Assembly: GCA_026005055.1 (NCBI GenBank)
Contig: BPKI01000001.1
Coordinates: forward strand, 1,240,001 to 1,304,000
Reading direction: 5' to 3'
DNA from: Lysobacterales bacterium
Lineage (GTDB): Bacteria > Pseudomonadota > Gammaproteobacteria > Xanthomonadales > BPKI01
Length of the DNA: 64,000 bases
Each line of letters begins with the position of its first letter. Position 1 is the stretch's first letter. Positions 28,199-36,990 of this stretch are shown here, piece by piece. The translations under genes and the position numbers were made by a program. The notes under the pieces are model-generated. The model had not been told where the DNA came from. It worked only from the letters and a program-made list of their open reading frames with translations, and did no database searches.

Positions 28199-28858
28199 CG
28201 TGGCATGTTTGAACGAAGTCTCATTTTCTCCGAAACCGGGGGCTCTCTCGCAGGGCATGTCTCATTCCCCTTTCGACCGCTCTGGCGGCCGCCGGCCAGA
28301 GAAAGAGCGGGACCTCGCTGCGGCGACCCGGGGAGGATGCGGTCATGCCGGACCGCAGCGAGACGCGCGATAGCGATCGTGGCGGGGCCTGTCCGAGGGA
28401 ACGAAACGATCATGCTCGCTCGCGGTGTTACGGCTGCGGATCAGGCGATGGCGCCGATAAGCCTGGAGGCGTTTCGCGGTCATGCACCGGGAGAAATCGT
28501 TCATCGTGGCCTGCCGCGAGGAATCCCGACCCCGCGCTCGAATCCGTGGAAACGTCTCCGCAATCGACTGGACCCTGAGCATTGGAGGGGCAGCCGCGGG
28601 TCTGGCCATGGGTCTCACCGGCGGGCTCTCGGGGCGAAGGAGGCTTCGCGTCCCCTTTCGGGCAGGGGAGGCCGCGAAGGGGAAACGCCCGCGGGCGCTT
28701 CGCCTTCGGCGACCCCATCATCGAGCGAGCCGGAATGCCACGGGGAAGTTGAGGCGGCGGCGCAGGGGCGCTCGGCCGGTGCGAGCGGGCGAGGGCCGAG
28801 GTCTTGCCGGGCGGATGAGAGCTCGCAGCGAGGCCGTCTTCGGCGCGCCGCCCCGCGC
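28199..28858. other. 660-bp gap between the two kinase genes; no gene seen
   Basis: Open frames on both strands are GC artefacts without ribosome sites or family resemblance. The segment nearest the first kinase is A/T-richer (around 28205-28270) and probably holds its promoter. Around 28700-28740 the minus strand has one loose match to the repeat core of the 20.6-21.2 kb array (GGCATTCCGGCTCG, then GCGAAGC). I looked for a template-repeat or reverse-transcriptase gene linked to the FGE-like domains and saw none. Confidence 0.4.
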
Positions 28859-30967
28859 TCATTCCGCGAGGACGAGCCGGAAACCGAGGTCACGATAACT
28901 TTTTTCGGCGTCCCGTGGCTGGAGCCTCAGGGGCCAGTAGAGGGGATCGGCGGCGGGTACGATGACCAGGCGCTCGCGGCAGGAAGGGGAGCCCTCGGCA
29001 CAATCCAGCGTCCATTCGCGCACCAGCAGCCGCTGTTTCAGGCCGGCGACCTGGTAGAGCACGATGTGCTGCAACTCATCCGCGGTCGGCAGCCGCAGCT
29101 TCCGATTGAGCCGGCTGCCGAGCCAAGCGGCGTAGGCCTCGGCATCAGCGGCGGTGACGCAGACGATCGGATCGGGAGCCCCCAGGGAGGGAGTCTCCTC
29201 GGGGCAACTCGGGAGGCTGCGTCCGGTGGCCTCGGCGAAGGCGGTGAAATCAGCCAGGCTCACCGGCTGGGGCAGGGCACCGATCGGACGAAGCGAGAGC
29301 GAGGACGCATGCTCGTAGCTCAGGCGAGTCGGCACCCAGACGAAGGGCTCGGGCGGTGGGGGCAGAGGCGGCTCGATGGGCGGAGGCGGGGGGGGTGTCG
29401 GCGTGGGGCGTGGCGTTTCCGAAGCGGCCTGGGCGAGCGATTCCTCGCGAGGAGGCGGGGGCCGCTCGCCACTCGGTGCGCCGCGCGGCGCATCGGCGGA
29501 AGCCGCCGGGGCCATGCCGAACTCTCGCAGGACGGCCGCGAGCTCGGCGGGTCGCAGACCTTTGCGCGGTTGCGCGCGCAGCTGCTCCGCGAGCCTCCCA
29601 AGGAAACGAGATCCTTCCTCGCCGCGCAGTGCCGCGTACTGCCGGGCTTCCTCGAGCGCGCTCCTGAGGGCAATGCGGTCGCCCTCGGCGAGGGCGCGCT
29701 CCGCGCGCGTGGCGATCGTGGTGACGATCTCGATGAGCAGCATGGCGGCATCCGCATCCTCCGGCCAGTAACGCAGCACCTCGAGCGCCAGGGCGGTCGC
29801 ATTCTCGCCTGGCGGACTGATGATTGCCCCGGCCGTGAGCTGCTCGCGAGCCCGCGCGAGCAGGGCGAGACGCGGATCCCGAAGCACTCGCTCTTCGGGT
29901 ACCGCGATCGGAAGAAGCGCCTCGGCGTCCTCGGGCTCCGACTCGTCCAATTCTTCTGCCTCCGCGGCATCGTCGTCTTTTTTCGCGGCCACCGGCGTGG
30001 CGCTCGGTGCGAGCGGCGCTTCGGTCGTCTCTTCCCAGCGTGAGGATTCGAAGTAAACAGCGGCGGCCACGATCAGCCCGAAGACCGCGAGCCACGCGGC
30101 GCTTCGCAGCCAGCTCGCACGGCGCCTGCGAGCGGCGCGCACCGCCTTGAGCGCCTTGCGCATTTCGGTCGCGCTGGCGAAGCGCTGCTTGGGATCTTTG
30201 GCCAGGGCCTTCTGGAGGAAGGGCTGCCAGTGCTTGAATCGGCGCGGGAGGATCGGGACCGGAGCGGAGATGTGTTGAGCGAGGACCGCCACCGAATCGG
30301 GGCCCCGGAAGGGCGGTCGGCCCGTGAGCAGCTCGAAGGCCGTGACCCCGAGGCTGTAGAGATCGGCGCGGCCATCCACCGCCTCACCGCGCGCCTGCTC
30401 CGGAGCCATGTAGCTCGCCGAACCCACCACCATGCCCTCCGAAGTCAGCCGGGTCGCCTTCTCATCCGAGGGCTTGGCCACCCCGAAATCGGCCAAGCGG
30501 GGCTGTCCGAGCGCATCGAAGAGGATGTTCCCCGGCTTGAGATCGCGATGGACGACACCGCGGGCGTGCGCGTACTCGAGGGCGGAGAGAATCTTGTCGA
30601 GGACTTCGGCGATGGCGACCTCGTTGCCGGTGATGCCGATGCTGGTGAGGTCGCCCCCGGGCATGTGCGGCATGACGTAATAAAGCCTCCCGTCGGCGGT
30701 CCGCCCCACCTCGAAGACGCTGACGATGTGAGGGTGGTCGAGCGAGGCCAAGAGCTTGACCTCACGCTCGAAGCGCGCCAACTCCTGGGGACTGAGATGG
30801 CGCTTCTGGGCCATGACCTTGATCGCCACCTTGCGCCCGAGGGCGATCTGGTTCGCGAGGTACACGCTCGCCATACCGCCCGTGCCGAGCAGCTCAGTCA
30901 GCTCATAGCCGGGTAGATCAGGCCAGTCCGCGTACATCCCGCGCCATCCGTCGGTGACGCACCGCAT
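28859..30967 (-). CDS. Transmembrane Ser/Thr kinase with C-terminal FGE-like domain (paralog 2)
   Basis: 702 residues (692 if it starts at ATG 30937). The kinase core has LGTGGMASVYLA, VAIKVMAQ, HRDLKPGNILFD, LADFGVAK and MAPEQARGE, all active-site residues in place. A basic RRRRASWLRS segment precedes one membrane helix (AWLAVFGLIVAAAVYF). An acidic and then Pro-rich linker (TPTPPPPPPIEPPLPPPPEP) leads to an FGE-like domain (IVCVTAADAEAYAAWLGSR, LRLPTADELQHIV, VREWTLDC, YRDLGFRLVLAE). Similarity to the downstream paralog covers the whole length apart from the linker, so the pair arose by tandem duplication. The Cys pair in LDCAEGSPSC may form a periplasmic disulfide. Confidence 0.9.
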   Translation of the reverse strand: MRCVTDGWRGMYADWPDLPGYELTELLGTGGMASVYLANQIALGRKVAIKVMAQKRHLSPQELARFEREVKLLASLDHPHIVSVFEVGRTADGRLYYVMPHMPGGDLTSIGITGNEVAIAEVLDKILSALEYAHARGVVHRDLKPGNILFDALGQPRLADFGVAKPSDEKATRLTSEGMVVGSASYMAPEQARGEAVDGRADLYSLGVTAFELLTGRPPFRGPDSVAVLAQHISAPVPILPRRFKHWQPFLQKALAKDPKQRFASATEMRKALKAVRAARRRRASWLRSAAWLAVFGLIVAAAVYFESSRWEETTEAPLAPSATPVAAKKDDDAAEAEELDESEPEDAEALLPIAVPEERVLRDPRLALLARAREQLTAGAIISPPGENATALALEVLRYWPEDADAAMLLIEIVTTIATRAERALAEGDRIALRSALEEARQYAALRGEEGSRFLGRLAEQLRAQPRKGLRPAELAAVLREFGMAPAASADAPRGAPSGERPPPPREESLAQAASETPRPTPTPPPPPPIEPPLPPPPEPFVWVPTRLSYEHASSLSLRPIGALPQPVSLADFTAFAEATGRSLPSCPEETPSLGAPDPIVCVTAADAEAYAAWLGSRLNRKLRLPTADELQHIVLYQVAGLKQRLLVREWTLDCAEGSPSCRERLVIVPAADPLYWPLRLQPRDAEKSYRDLGFRLVLAE

Positions 30968-31071
30968 TTTTGCAGAAATTCCTCGAGATTCATCGTCGGC
31001 TTCCTGGTTTCCGCGCGGATTTCCTCAAGATGCCGAAGCGCTCGGGCCTCGGTCAGGAGAGGGGGCGGCGT

Positions 31072-31563
31072 CTAGGGGCGCGGGCCGAGCACCGTGCCGT
31101 TCAGATCGATCAGGCCCCAGCCGATGAGATGAGCGCGGGCATCCTCGGCGTCCCGATCGAACCATGCACTGGCGCTGCCCAGACGGAACCGGTAGCCCCA
31201 AGCGTCCATGTCACTCAGCATTCGTGCCCGGCCGAAGCCAGGGAGCTCATCGGCGAGCAGAACCTGGAGGTAACAAGCGGCGTCCTCCTCGAGCAGGCAT
31301 TGGCTGGCATCAGTATGGATCCTCGCCCGCCTCGATGCCGGAGCCACGAGCAGATGGCTCGCCTCGTGAAGCAGGGAATGCAGGGGCGTGTCCGGGCGGG
31401 CATAGACGAAGGAACCGATTACCCCAGCCTCCGGCTCGCCCCAGAAGCTGCCGGGGATCGGACAGCCCGGCGGCAGGATCACCAATCGCAGTCCGAAGCG
31501 CGCGAGGAGCTTACGTGCGGCGGCGAGATCGATGTCTCCGAGGCGAAGGACTTCGCTGCTCAG
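31072..31563 (-). CDS. HExxH-type putative metallopeptidase, translationally coupled to GNAT gene
   Basis: A frame of about 164 codons with the zinc-peptidase-like motif SLLHEASHLLVAP, followed by an acidic helical segment (CLLEEDAACYLQVLLADEL). I do not recognise a specific family; the layout recalls ImmA/IrrE-type or similar small gluzincin-like proteins. No ATG or GTG precedes the conserved region in a sensible place. The best start is a CTG at 31563 overlapping the GNAT stop (CTGA), with AGGAGAG about 9 bp upstream. It is certainly co-transcribed with the acetyltransferase. The function is unknown. Confidence 0.6.
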   Translation of the reverse strand: MSSEVLRLGDIDLAAARKLLARFGLRLVILPPGCPIPGSFWGEPEAGVIGSFVYARPDTPLHSLLHEASHLLVAPASRRARIHTDASQCLLEEDAACYLQVLLADELPGFGRARMLSDMDAWGYRFRLGSASAWFDRDAEDARAHLIGWGLIDLNGTVLGPRP

Positions 31564-32180
31564 GGCCTCAACTCTCCTGCGCTGGCCCGACGCTTGGCAA
31601 GCGGCTGCGATGGCCGCGCACGCTCCGCGAGCCAAGGGACCTCCGGCAACCCGGGCCGCCCCGGCGCGAGATAGGTCTCGGCGATCCAGGGGTGGCTGCA
31701 AAGCTCCTTGGCGAGCAGCGCCACGCGCCGGCCGAAAGCGATGTGCTGCCCCACTTCCTGGAAACCGTAGGTTCCGTGGAAGAGCAGAACCACGTCATCC
31801 GGCGGGTCGATGAAGACCTCGCAGGTCAGCCAGGGTGCCCTGGGCTCGGCGAAACTGGTCACGTCGGCGTAGAGCAGACGGCCGAGTCCATGGCGGCGAT
31901 AGGGACTTGCGACCACGACCCGGTCGATATAGACGAAACGCTCGTACCGTCGCTGGAACCATGCGAAATTGGGACTGTCGTAGACCGCCTCCGGGGTGAG
32001 CCCGATGAGGAAGGCGGCGAGGTGCCCGTCATAGGTCACACAGCGGAAATACGCTGCTTCCGCGAACAGGATGCCGAGTCGTTCGGCGTCGATCGGCAGG
32101 ATCGCCGAACCCGCGGCGTTGTTCAACGCCAACACCGAGTCGAGATCGGCCTCGGTCACCTCGCGCAGAACCAGCGACAT
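31560..32180 (-). CDS. GNAT-family N-acetyltransferase
   Basis: 206 residues from ATG 32180, which follows GGGAGGG by 6 bp (the upstream in-frame ATG lacks this). The GNAT fold is seen in MSLVLREVTEADLDSVLALN, the strand/loop FVYIDRVVVASPYRRHGLGRLLYADV (acetyl-CoA pyrophosphate loop R-R-H-G-L-G-R), and the C-terminal VLLFHGTYGFQEVGQHIAFGRRV. The substrate is unknown. A basic tail of about 30 residues follows the domain and overlaps the start of the putative metallopeptidase. Confidence 0.88.
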   Translation of the reverse strand: MSLVLREVTEADLDSVLALNNAAGSAILPIDAERLGILFAEAAYFRCVTYDGHLAAFLIGLTPEAVYDSPNFAWFQRRYERFVYIDRVVVASPYRRHGLGRLLYADVTSFAEPRAPWLTCEVFIDPPDDVVLLFHGTYGFQEVGQHIAFGRRVALLAKELCSHPWIAETYLAPGRPGLPEVPWLAERARPSQPLAKRRASAGELRP

Positions 32181-32281
32181 GAAAAACCCTCCCACGCGTT
32201 TTCGGCACCGTCACGGACGGACGGTGGCAAGGCGGGATTATCGCATGGGGCGCGGATGGGGCCGAGCTCTGGCGTAGGATG

Positions 32282-33454
32282 ATGGAAGTGAAGACCCGGA
32301 CCGCCTGGACCGATCTCAGTCTGCTGCGCCTCGCGGGCGGCTTGACTTGGGCGACGGCCGGACTGCCGCTGCTGCTCGATGCAGTGCTCGGGGGCGGTTC
32401 CCTCGAACTCGGCGGTATGCCGCTGGCATGGGGGCTGTCATGGCTGGCCTTCGGATGTTGCTTTCTGTTCGCCGCACGTGGTTTGGAGCGCGGTGGGGCC
32501 GGCCCGGGTCGGCTGGTGCTCCTCGCCGGGGCCGCGATCGCCGCCATCGCCGTCAGCCACTTCAGCCGCTCGGGGCTCGGCAGCGTACTGCTGATGGTGC
32601 TGGCAGGGCTCCTGCCCTGGTTGCTGCCGCTGTCCTCGGCCGCGATCTGGCTCCTCGCCCAGCATCTCGTCCTGGTGCCCGTGTTCGCCGCCCAGCCCGG
32701 TTTCAGCCTGTTCGAGGCGGTGCTCCAGGCCCTGCTCTACGTCGGCTTCTCCGCTTTCGTCTTCATCACCAGCCTGGTGGCCAAGCGTCAGAGCGAGGCC
32801 CGGGAGGAGCAGCGTCGGCTGAATGCCGAGCTGCGTGCCACCCGGGCGCTGCTCGCCGAATCGAGCCGACTCAACGAGCGCTTGCGAATCGCGCGCGAGC
32901 TCCATGACGTGCTCGGCCATCACCTCACCGCGCTCAGCCTTCATCTCGAGACCCTGAGCCATCGCGCGGAGGGTGCCGCTCGGGCGCAGGCCATCCAGGC
33001 TCGGGAAATCGCCCGCGGGCTTCTCCAGGAGGTCCGATCGGTGGTGAGCCGGATGCGCGCGGAGGCCGCGATCGATCTGCGAACGGCGCTACAGGTCCTC
33101 TGCGAGGGGGTGCCGGGCCTGAGCATCGAGCTCGACTATCCGCCCGATCTGCGGCTCGACGACCCGGAGACGGGTTTCGTGCTCCTGCGCTGCACGCAGG
33201 AGGCGATCACCAATGCGCTGCGCCACGGCGGGGCCCGGCATCTGCGCATCGCTCTTTCCCGCAGCGAAGACGGGACCTTGCGTTTTCGCGCCGAGGACGA
33301 TGGCGCGGGCGCGGCCGAGCTGCGCCCGGGCCATGGGATCACCGGCATGATCGAGCGGGTGAGGCACCTCGGCGGGCAGTTGGCCATCGACACCGCGCCC
33401 GGTCGCGGCTTCGCCCTCAGCATTTCGCTTCCCCGAGAGCGCTCCATGGCATGA
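32282..33454 (+). CDS. Sensor histidine kinase, NarL/DesK (HisKA_3) type
   Basis: About 390 residues. The N-terminal half has five or six hydrophobic helices (from LLRLAGGLTWATAGLP to the QALLYVGFSAFVFITSLV helix) with no extracytoplasmic loop of note, so it probably senses the membrane. A coiled coil leads to HisKA_3 with the phospho-His in IARELHDVLGHHLTALSLHL, then a HATPase_c domain (EAITNALRHGG, DDGAGA, GHGITGMIERVRHLGG). The stop overlaps the response-regulator ATG (ATGA). A -10-like TAGGAT (32275-32280) lies at the start codon cluster, so a leaderless start at GTG 32288 is possible. Confidence 0.92.
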   Translation: MEVKTRTAWTDLSLLRLAGGLTWATAGLPLLLDAVLGGGSLELGGMPLAWGLSWLAFGCCFLFAARGLERGGAGPGRLVLLAGAAIAAIAVSHFSRSGLGSVLLMVLAGLLPWLLPLSSAAIWLLAQHLVLVPVFAAQPGFSLFEAVLQALLYVGFSAFVFITSLVAKRQSEAREEQRRLNAELRATRALLAESSRLNERLRIARELHDVLGHHLTALSLHLETLSHRAEGAARAQAIQAREIARGLLQEVRSVVSRMRAEAAIDLRTALQVLCEGVPGLSIELDYPPDLRLDDPETGFVLLRCTQEAITNALRHGGARHLRIALSRSEDGTLRFRAEDDGAGAAELRPGHGITGMIERVRHLGGQLAIDTAPGRGFALSISLPRERSMA

Positions 33455-34095
33455 ACCGGATCCGTGTGCTGCTCGTGGACGACCAGAATCTGGTGCGTCA
33501 AGGCATTCGCGGCCTGCTCGCGCTCTCGCCCGACATCGAGGTGGTGGGCGAGGCCAGCGACGGCCTCGAGGCGATCGCCGAACTCGAACGACTTCGGCCC
33601 GATGTGATGCTGCTGGATCTCCGGATGCCGCGCATGGACGGCATCGAGGTGCTCAAGCGGCTCGCCGCCGAAGGCCGCCGTATCCCGACCGTGATTCTGA
33701 CCACCTTCGACGACGAAGAGCTGGTCCTCGCGGGAATCGAGGCCGGCGCGCGCGGTTATCTGCTCAAAGACACCACGCTCGAGGAGCTGGTCGCGGCCAT
33801 CCGGAGCGTGGCGGCCGGCGGAACCCTGCTCAAGCCGCTCAAGACCGAGGGCCTCAAGGAGCGCCTGCCCGACGAACGCCGATTCGGCGGGCTCGATCGT
33901 CCCGACGCCCTCACCGAGCGCGAGGCGCAGATCCTCAGGCTGATGGCCGGTGGCTACAGCAACAAGGAGATCGCGCGCGTGCTCGAAGTGGCCGAAGGCA
34001 CGGTCAAGAACCACGTCTCCAACATCCTTTCCAAACTCGGGGTGCGCGATCGGACCCGGGCGGTGCTGAGGGCCCTCGAGCTCGGTTGGATCTGA
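33451..34095 (+). CDS. Response regulator, NarL/FixJ family
   Basis: 214 residues. The receiver domain has the acidic pair in LLVDDQNLV, the phospho-acceptor Asp in VMLLDLRMPRMDG, Thr in VILTTFDDEE and Lys in YLLKDTT. A LuxR-type HTH follows (LTEREAQILRLMAGGYSNKEIARVLEVAEGTVKNHVSNILSKLGVRDRT pattern). It is the cognate partner of the DesK-like kinase it overlaps by 4 bp. Its target genes are not evident. It ends 10 bp from the convergent EAL gene. Confidence 0.95.
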   Translation: MNRIRVLLVDDQNLVRQGIRGLLALSPDIEVVGEASDGLEAIAELERLRPDVMLLDLRMPRMDGIEVLKRLAAEGRRIPTVILTTFDDEELVLAGIEAGARGYLLKDTTLEELVAAIRSVAAGGTLLKPLKTEGLKERLPDERRFGGLDRPDALTEREAQILRLMAGGYSNKEIARVLEVAEGTVKNHVSNILSKLGVRDRTRAVLRALELGWI

Positions 34096-34105
34096 GCCGA
34101 GCACC

Positions 34106-36301
34106 TTAGGCGGCGGGAAGCGGCCAGCGGCCGGTGCGCTCCCTCCACCAATGCCGAAAGGCCGCAGCGGGCATGGCCGGTGCCACGAGCCAGCCCTGCA
34201 CCCGATCGCAACCAAGCCGTTTGAGAGGGGCCAGCGCCGCGGCGTCCTCCACGCCCTCGGCGACGGTGCGCAATCCCAGGCGCCGCCCGAGTTCGAGCGA
34301 AGCGGCGAGGATCGCCTCCGCGCGCGGCCCGCCGGCGCTCAGCGCGCGCACGTGGCTTGCATCGAGCTTGAGCTCGTCGACCGGCCATTGCCGGAGCTGG
34401 GCGAGCGAGGAGTATCCGCTGCCGAAATCGTCGATCGCGAGCTTCACGCCGAGATTCTTGAGGCGGGCGAAGACCCGTCCGCTGCGCTCGGGATCGCGCA
34501 TCGCCGCGCTTTCGGTGATCTCCAACGTGACGCGTTCCGGCTCGATGGCGTGCTCTGCTAGCAAGGTGCGAAGCTGCGCGGGTAGGCTTTGGTCGAGCAG
34601 ATCGAGCGCCGAGAGGTTGAGTGCGAGCTCGATCGCCACACCCTCCGCGCGCCAGCGTCTGGCTTCGGCAAGCGCAAGGGAGAGAACATGCCGGGTGAGG
34701 GCCTGACTAAGGCCAGCCTTTTCTGCGAGGGGCACGAACTCGGATGGCGAGATGCTCCCAAGACGCGGGTCCTGCCAGCGGAGCAGGGCCTCGACGCCCG
34801 CGACCCGCCCGTCCGCGAGTCGCACTTGCGGTTGGTAGTGCAACTCAAGCCCCCCATCGGTGAGCGCCGAGGGCAGGGCGCCGAGCACGCTGATCGCGCG
34901 TAGGCGCCGCTCCTCGAGGCCGGGCTGGTAGATCGCACAGCGCTCGGGCCATGCGGAGGCGAGGGTGAGCGCAGCCTCGGCGCGCCGGAGGAGGGTCTCC
35001 GGGTCACGCCCATGCGCGGGGGCGAGCGCGATCCCGATCTGCGCCTCGAGCCAGACCGGGGCGGGATCGAGCGGCATCGGCTCGCGCAGTGCCGCGAGCA
35101 GGGCGAACGCGACGGCCAGCGCCTCGTCCTCGCTGGCGCTGGCGAAGCCGAGCGCGAGCATCTGCTCGCCCACGCGCGCAAGCGTCGCCTCGCGCCCGAG
35201 GGCGGACTTCAGTCGCGATGCGCTCGCCGCGATCGCTCGGTCGGCCGCTGCCGCACCGAAGGTGGCGGCGATCTCGCGAAGCGGCGGCATTTCGCAGAGC
35301 AGCACGGCGAGAGGCTCGCCGGCGCTTCGCGCATTCAGGCGCGCGATGAAGCCGGCACGGCTGGGAAGCGCGGTCGCGGGATCGCTATAGGCCAGTTCCG
35401 CAAGGCGGGCTTCGCGCTCGGCGAGCGAACGCCCCATGCTCGCCATGCGCTCGGCCAGCGCATGGACCTCGGTCGGCGCATCCGGAAGCGCGATCGGTTC
35501 GAACTCGCCGCGGGCGATGCGATCGGCGGCGGCGGCGAGCTCCTCGAGCGGTCGGGTGATCCTAAGAGAGAGCCGGTAAGCCGCGAAGGCCGCTGCGATC
35601 AGGGGGATCAGGGCAAGCAGCAGGATCTGGCGCTCGGCGGCGCGGAAAGCGCTGGAGAGGCTTTCGAGATCGGCCGTCAGCAGCGCATGAAGCCCGCCAT
35701 CGCCGAGGGGGAGGAGGCGCTCGTGAGCGGCGCTCGTGCCTTCGCCATCGGCGGCCGTGAAGCGCACCGTCAGGCCGCTCAAGGCCGACAAGCGCTCCGC
35801 GGTGGTCTCATCGAGGGCGTAGGCGAGGGCCAGATACCCAAGCCGCGCCGGGGCTCGGAGCTCGACCAGGATCACCTGATGCGGCCGACCCTCGATGAGC
35901 GTATAGAGCACCTTGGAGGGCTCGTCGAGGCTTTTGGGCGCGAAGGGGGCGGGGGAGGGAATGGGCTCGCCGCTTCGCGGCAGCCACCAGGCGCGATCCG
36001 CCCCGATGCGCGCGCCGTGGTTACGCAAAGCCTCGAGGATGGAGGCGGCATCGCCGAGGGCCATGACTTCGCGCAGTCCGTAATCGGCGGCGAGGGTGCG
36101 CGCAGCCAAAACGAGGCGCTCGCCGCGCTGTTCGAGCAGGCTCGTGATCAGCAGGGCGCCGCGTGCGAGTTCAGCCTGGGCGTGCGCGTCCGCGGCCTCG
36201 CGCAGTCGGCTGCGCACGATCAGGGCGCTTGCGGCCAAGGCGAAGCAGAGCAAAAGCACGCTGAGCAGCGCGAAGCGGCTGGCGAGCGTGCGCGGCCTCA
36301 T
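34106..36301 (-). CDS. Membrane c-di-GMP phosphodiesterase: periplasmic sensor, HAMP, degenerate GGDEF, EAL
   Basis: 731 residues. Helix 1 (FALLSVLLLCFALAASALIV), a ~195-residue periplasmic sensor, helix 2 (ILLLALIPLIAAAFAAY) and HAMP precede a GGDEF-like domain. In that domain the signature is replaced (RVGEQMLALGF), so it should not make c-di-GMP. The EAL domain is complete: YQPQVRLADGRVAGVEALLRW, LALNLSALDL, TLEITESA, AIDDFGSGYSSL, ELKLDASHV, AEGVED and QGWLVAP. It should hydrolyse c-di-GMP in response to a periplasmic cue. Its ATG overlaps the stop of the cupredoxin-like gene (ATGA), which makes that protein a candidate sensor partner. Confidence 0.92.
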   Translation of the reverse strand: MRPRTLASRFALLSVLLLCFALAASALIVRSRLREAADAHAQAELARGALLITSLLEQRGERLVLAARTLAADYGLREVMALGDAASILEALRNHGARIGADRAWWLPRSGEPIPSPAPFAPKSLDEPSKVLYTLIEGRPHQVILVELRAPARLGYLALAYALDETTAERLSALSGLTVRFTAADGEGTSAAHERLLPLGDGGLHALLTADLESLSSAFRAAERQILLLALIPLIAAAFAAYRLSLRITRPLEELAAAADRIARGEFEPIALPDAPTEVHALAERMASMGRSLAEREARLAELAYSDPATALPSRAGFIARLNARSAGEPLAVLLCEMPPLREIAATFGAAAADRAIAASASRLKSALGREATLARVGEQMLALGFASASEDEALAVAFALLAALREPMPLDPAPVWLEAQIGIALAPAHGRDPETLLRRAEAALTLASAWPERCAIYQPGLEERRLRAISVLGALPSALTDGGLELHYQPQVRLADGRVAGVEALLRWQDPRLGSISPSEFVPLAEKAGLSQALTRHVLSLALAEARRWRAEGVAIELALNLSALDLLDQSLPAQLRTLLAEHAIEPERVTLEITESAAMRDPERSGRVFARLKNLGVKLAIDDFGSGYSSLAQLRQWPVDELKLDASHVRALSAGGPRAEAILAASLELGRRLGLRTVAEGVEDAAALAPLKRLGCDRVQGWLVAPAMPAAAFRHWWRERTGRWPLPAA

Positions 36302-36897
36302 GGCGCTTCCTTCAGGCCTTCCGTCGAGAAGACCCAGGAGGAGGGCGCTTCGGGCTTGGCGATCCCATCGCCGAGCGGCTTGAGCGCGGCCTCCTCGCTC
36401 GAGAACCCAAGCACCCGGTAGCGTCCGGGCGGTACTTGGAGACGCAACCGGCCATCGGCGTCGGTGAATCCGAACCAGGGACCGGGCGCCACGACGAGGG
36501 TCGCCTGCATGCGATCGTGGATGTTGCAGCCGATCACGGCCACCCCCGGTTGGGAGAAGCGATGCGACGGTCGCTCGCCGCTTCGGTGCAACGGGAGCTC
36601 GAATCGCATCCCTGGCGAGAAGGAATAGATGTGGTGGGCGAAGGGGTCGCGGTTGGGGAAGAACACCTCGGCCCCCACCTGCACCGCCGCGAGCGATGGC
36701 CGGAAGGCGAGGCCGCGTTGCTCGATCTCGAACCGGGCCTCCGCTGGGGCGGGGTGAAGCTCGCCGTCATCGAGCACGATGAGCGCTTCGGCGCGCGGCC
36801 GACCATGCGCATCGAGGAGCAGGATCTCGACTGGCACCTCGGAGCGAGACGCCGATTCTGTGACGATGAGCGCGGAAAAGAGGATGACGGCGATCAC
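36298..36897 (-). CDS. Periplasmic cupredoxin-like (methylamine-utilization-type) protein
   Basis: About 199 residues from GTG 36897 with an N-terminal export helix (VIAVILFSALIVTESASR). The centre has cupredoxin features: VFFPNRDPFAHHIYSFSPG supplies the first His, and VIGCNIHDRM gives the Cys-x2-His-x2-Met end of a type-1 copper site. A C-terminal WFGFTDADGRLRLQVPPGRYRV segment resembles a carboxypeptidase-regulatory-like fold. Similar proteins are often annotated as methylamine utilization proteins, but no mau genes are present. It is co-translated with the EAL phosphodiesterase and divergent from a TonB-domain protein. A copper or redox-sensing role is inferred. Confidence 0.75.
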   Translation of the reverse strand: MIAVILFSALIVTESASRSEVPVEILLLDAHGRPRAEALIVLDDGELHPAPAEARFEIEQRGLAFRPSLAAVQVGAEVFFPNRDPFAHHIYSFSPGMRFELPLHRSGERPSHRFSQPGVAVIGCNIHDRMQATLVVAPGPWFGFTDADGRLRLQVPPGRYRVLGFSSEEAALKPLGDGIAKPEAPSSWVFSTEGLKEAP

Positions 36898-36990
36898 AAG
36901 ATCATGATGGTGAATTGAGGTCGTCGGCGCGTGAGCGCCGGGATGGGGGTTGTTATGGGGCCGCAATATGAGCAGCCTAGGCTCTTCCGC

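Noticed and set aside
28199-28858. Possible diversity-generating retroelement feeding the FGE-like kinase domains
   Set aside because: FGE-fold proteins can be such targets, but there is no reverse transcriptase in the window. No adenine-variable copy of the kinase 3' ends was found in the gap.
27530-30043. An 837-residue plus-strand frame across both kinases
   Set aside because: It spans two real minus-strand genes and their gap, and its sequence is Arg/Gly/Glu-rich without a fold. It is an artefact of codon bias.
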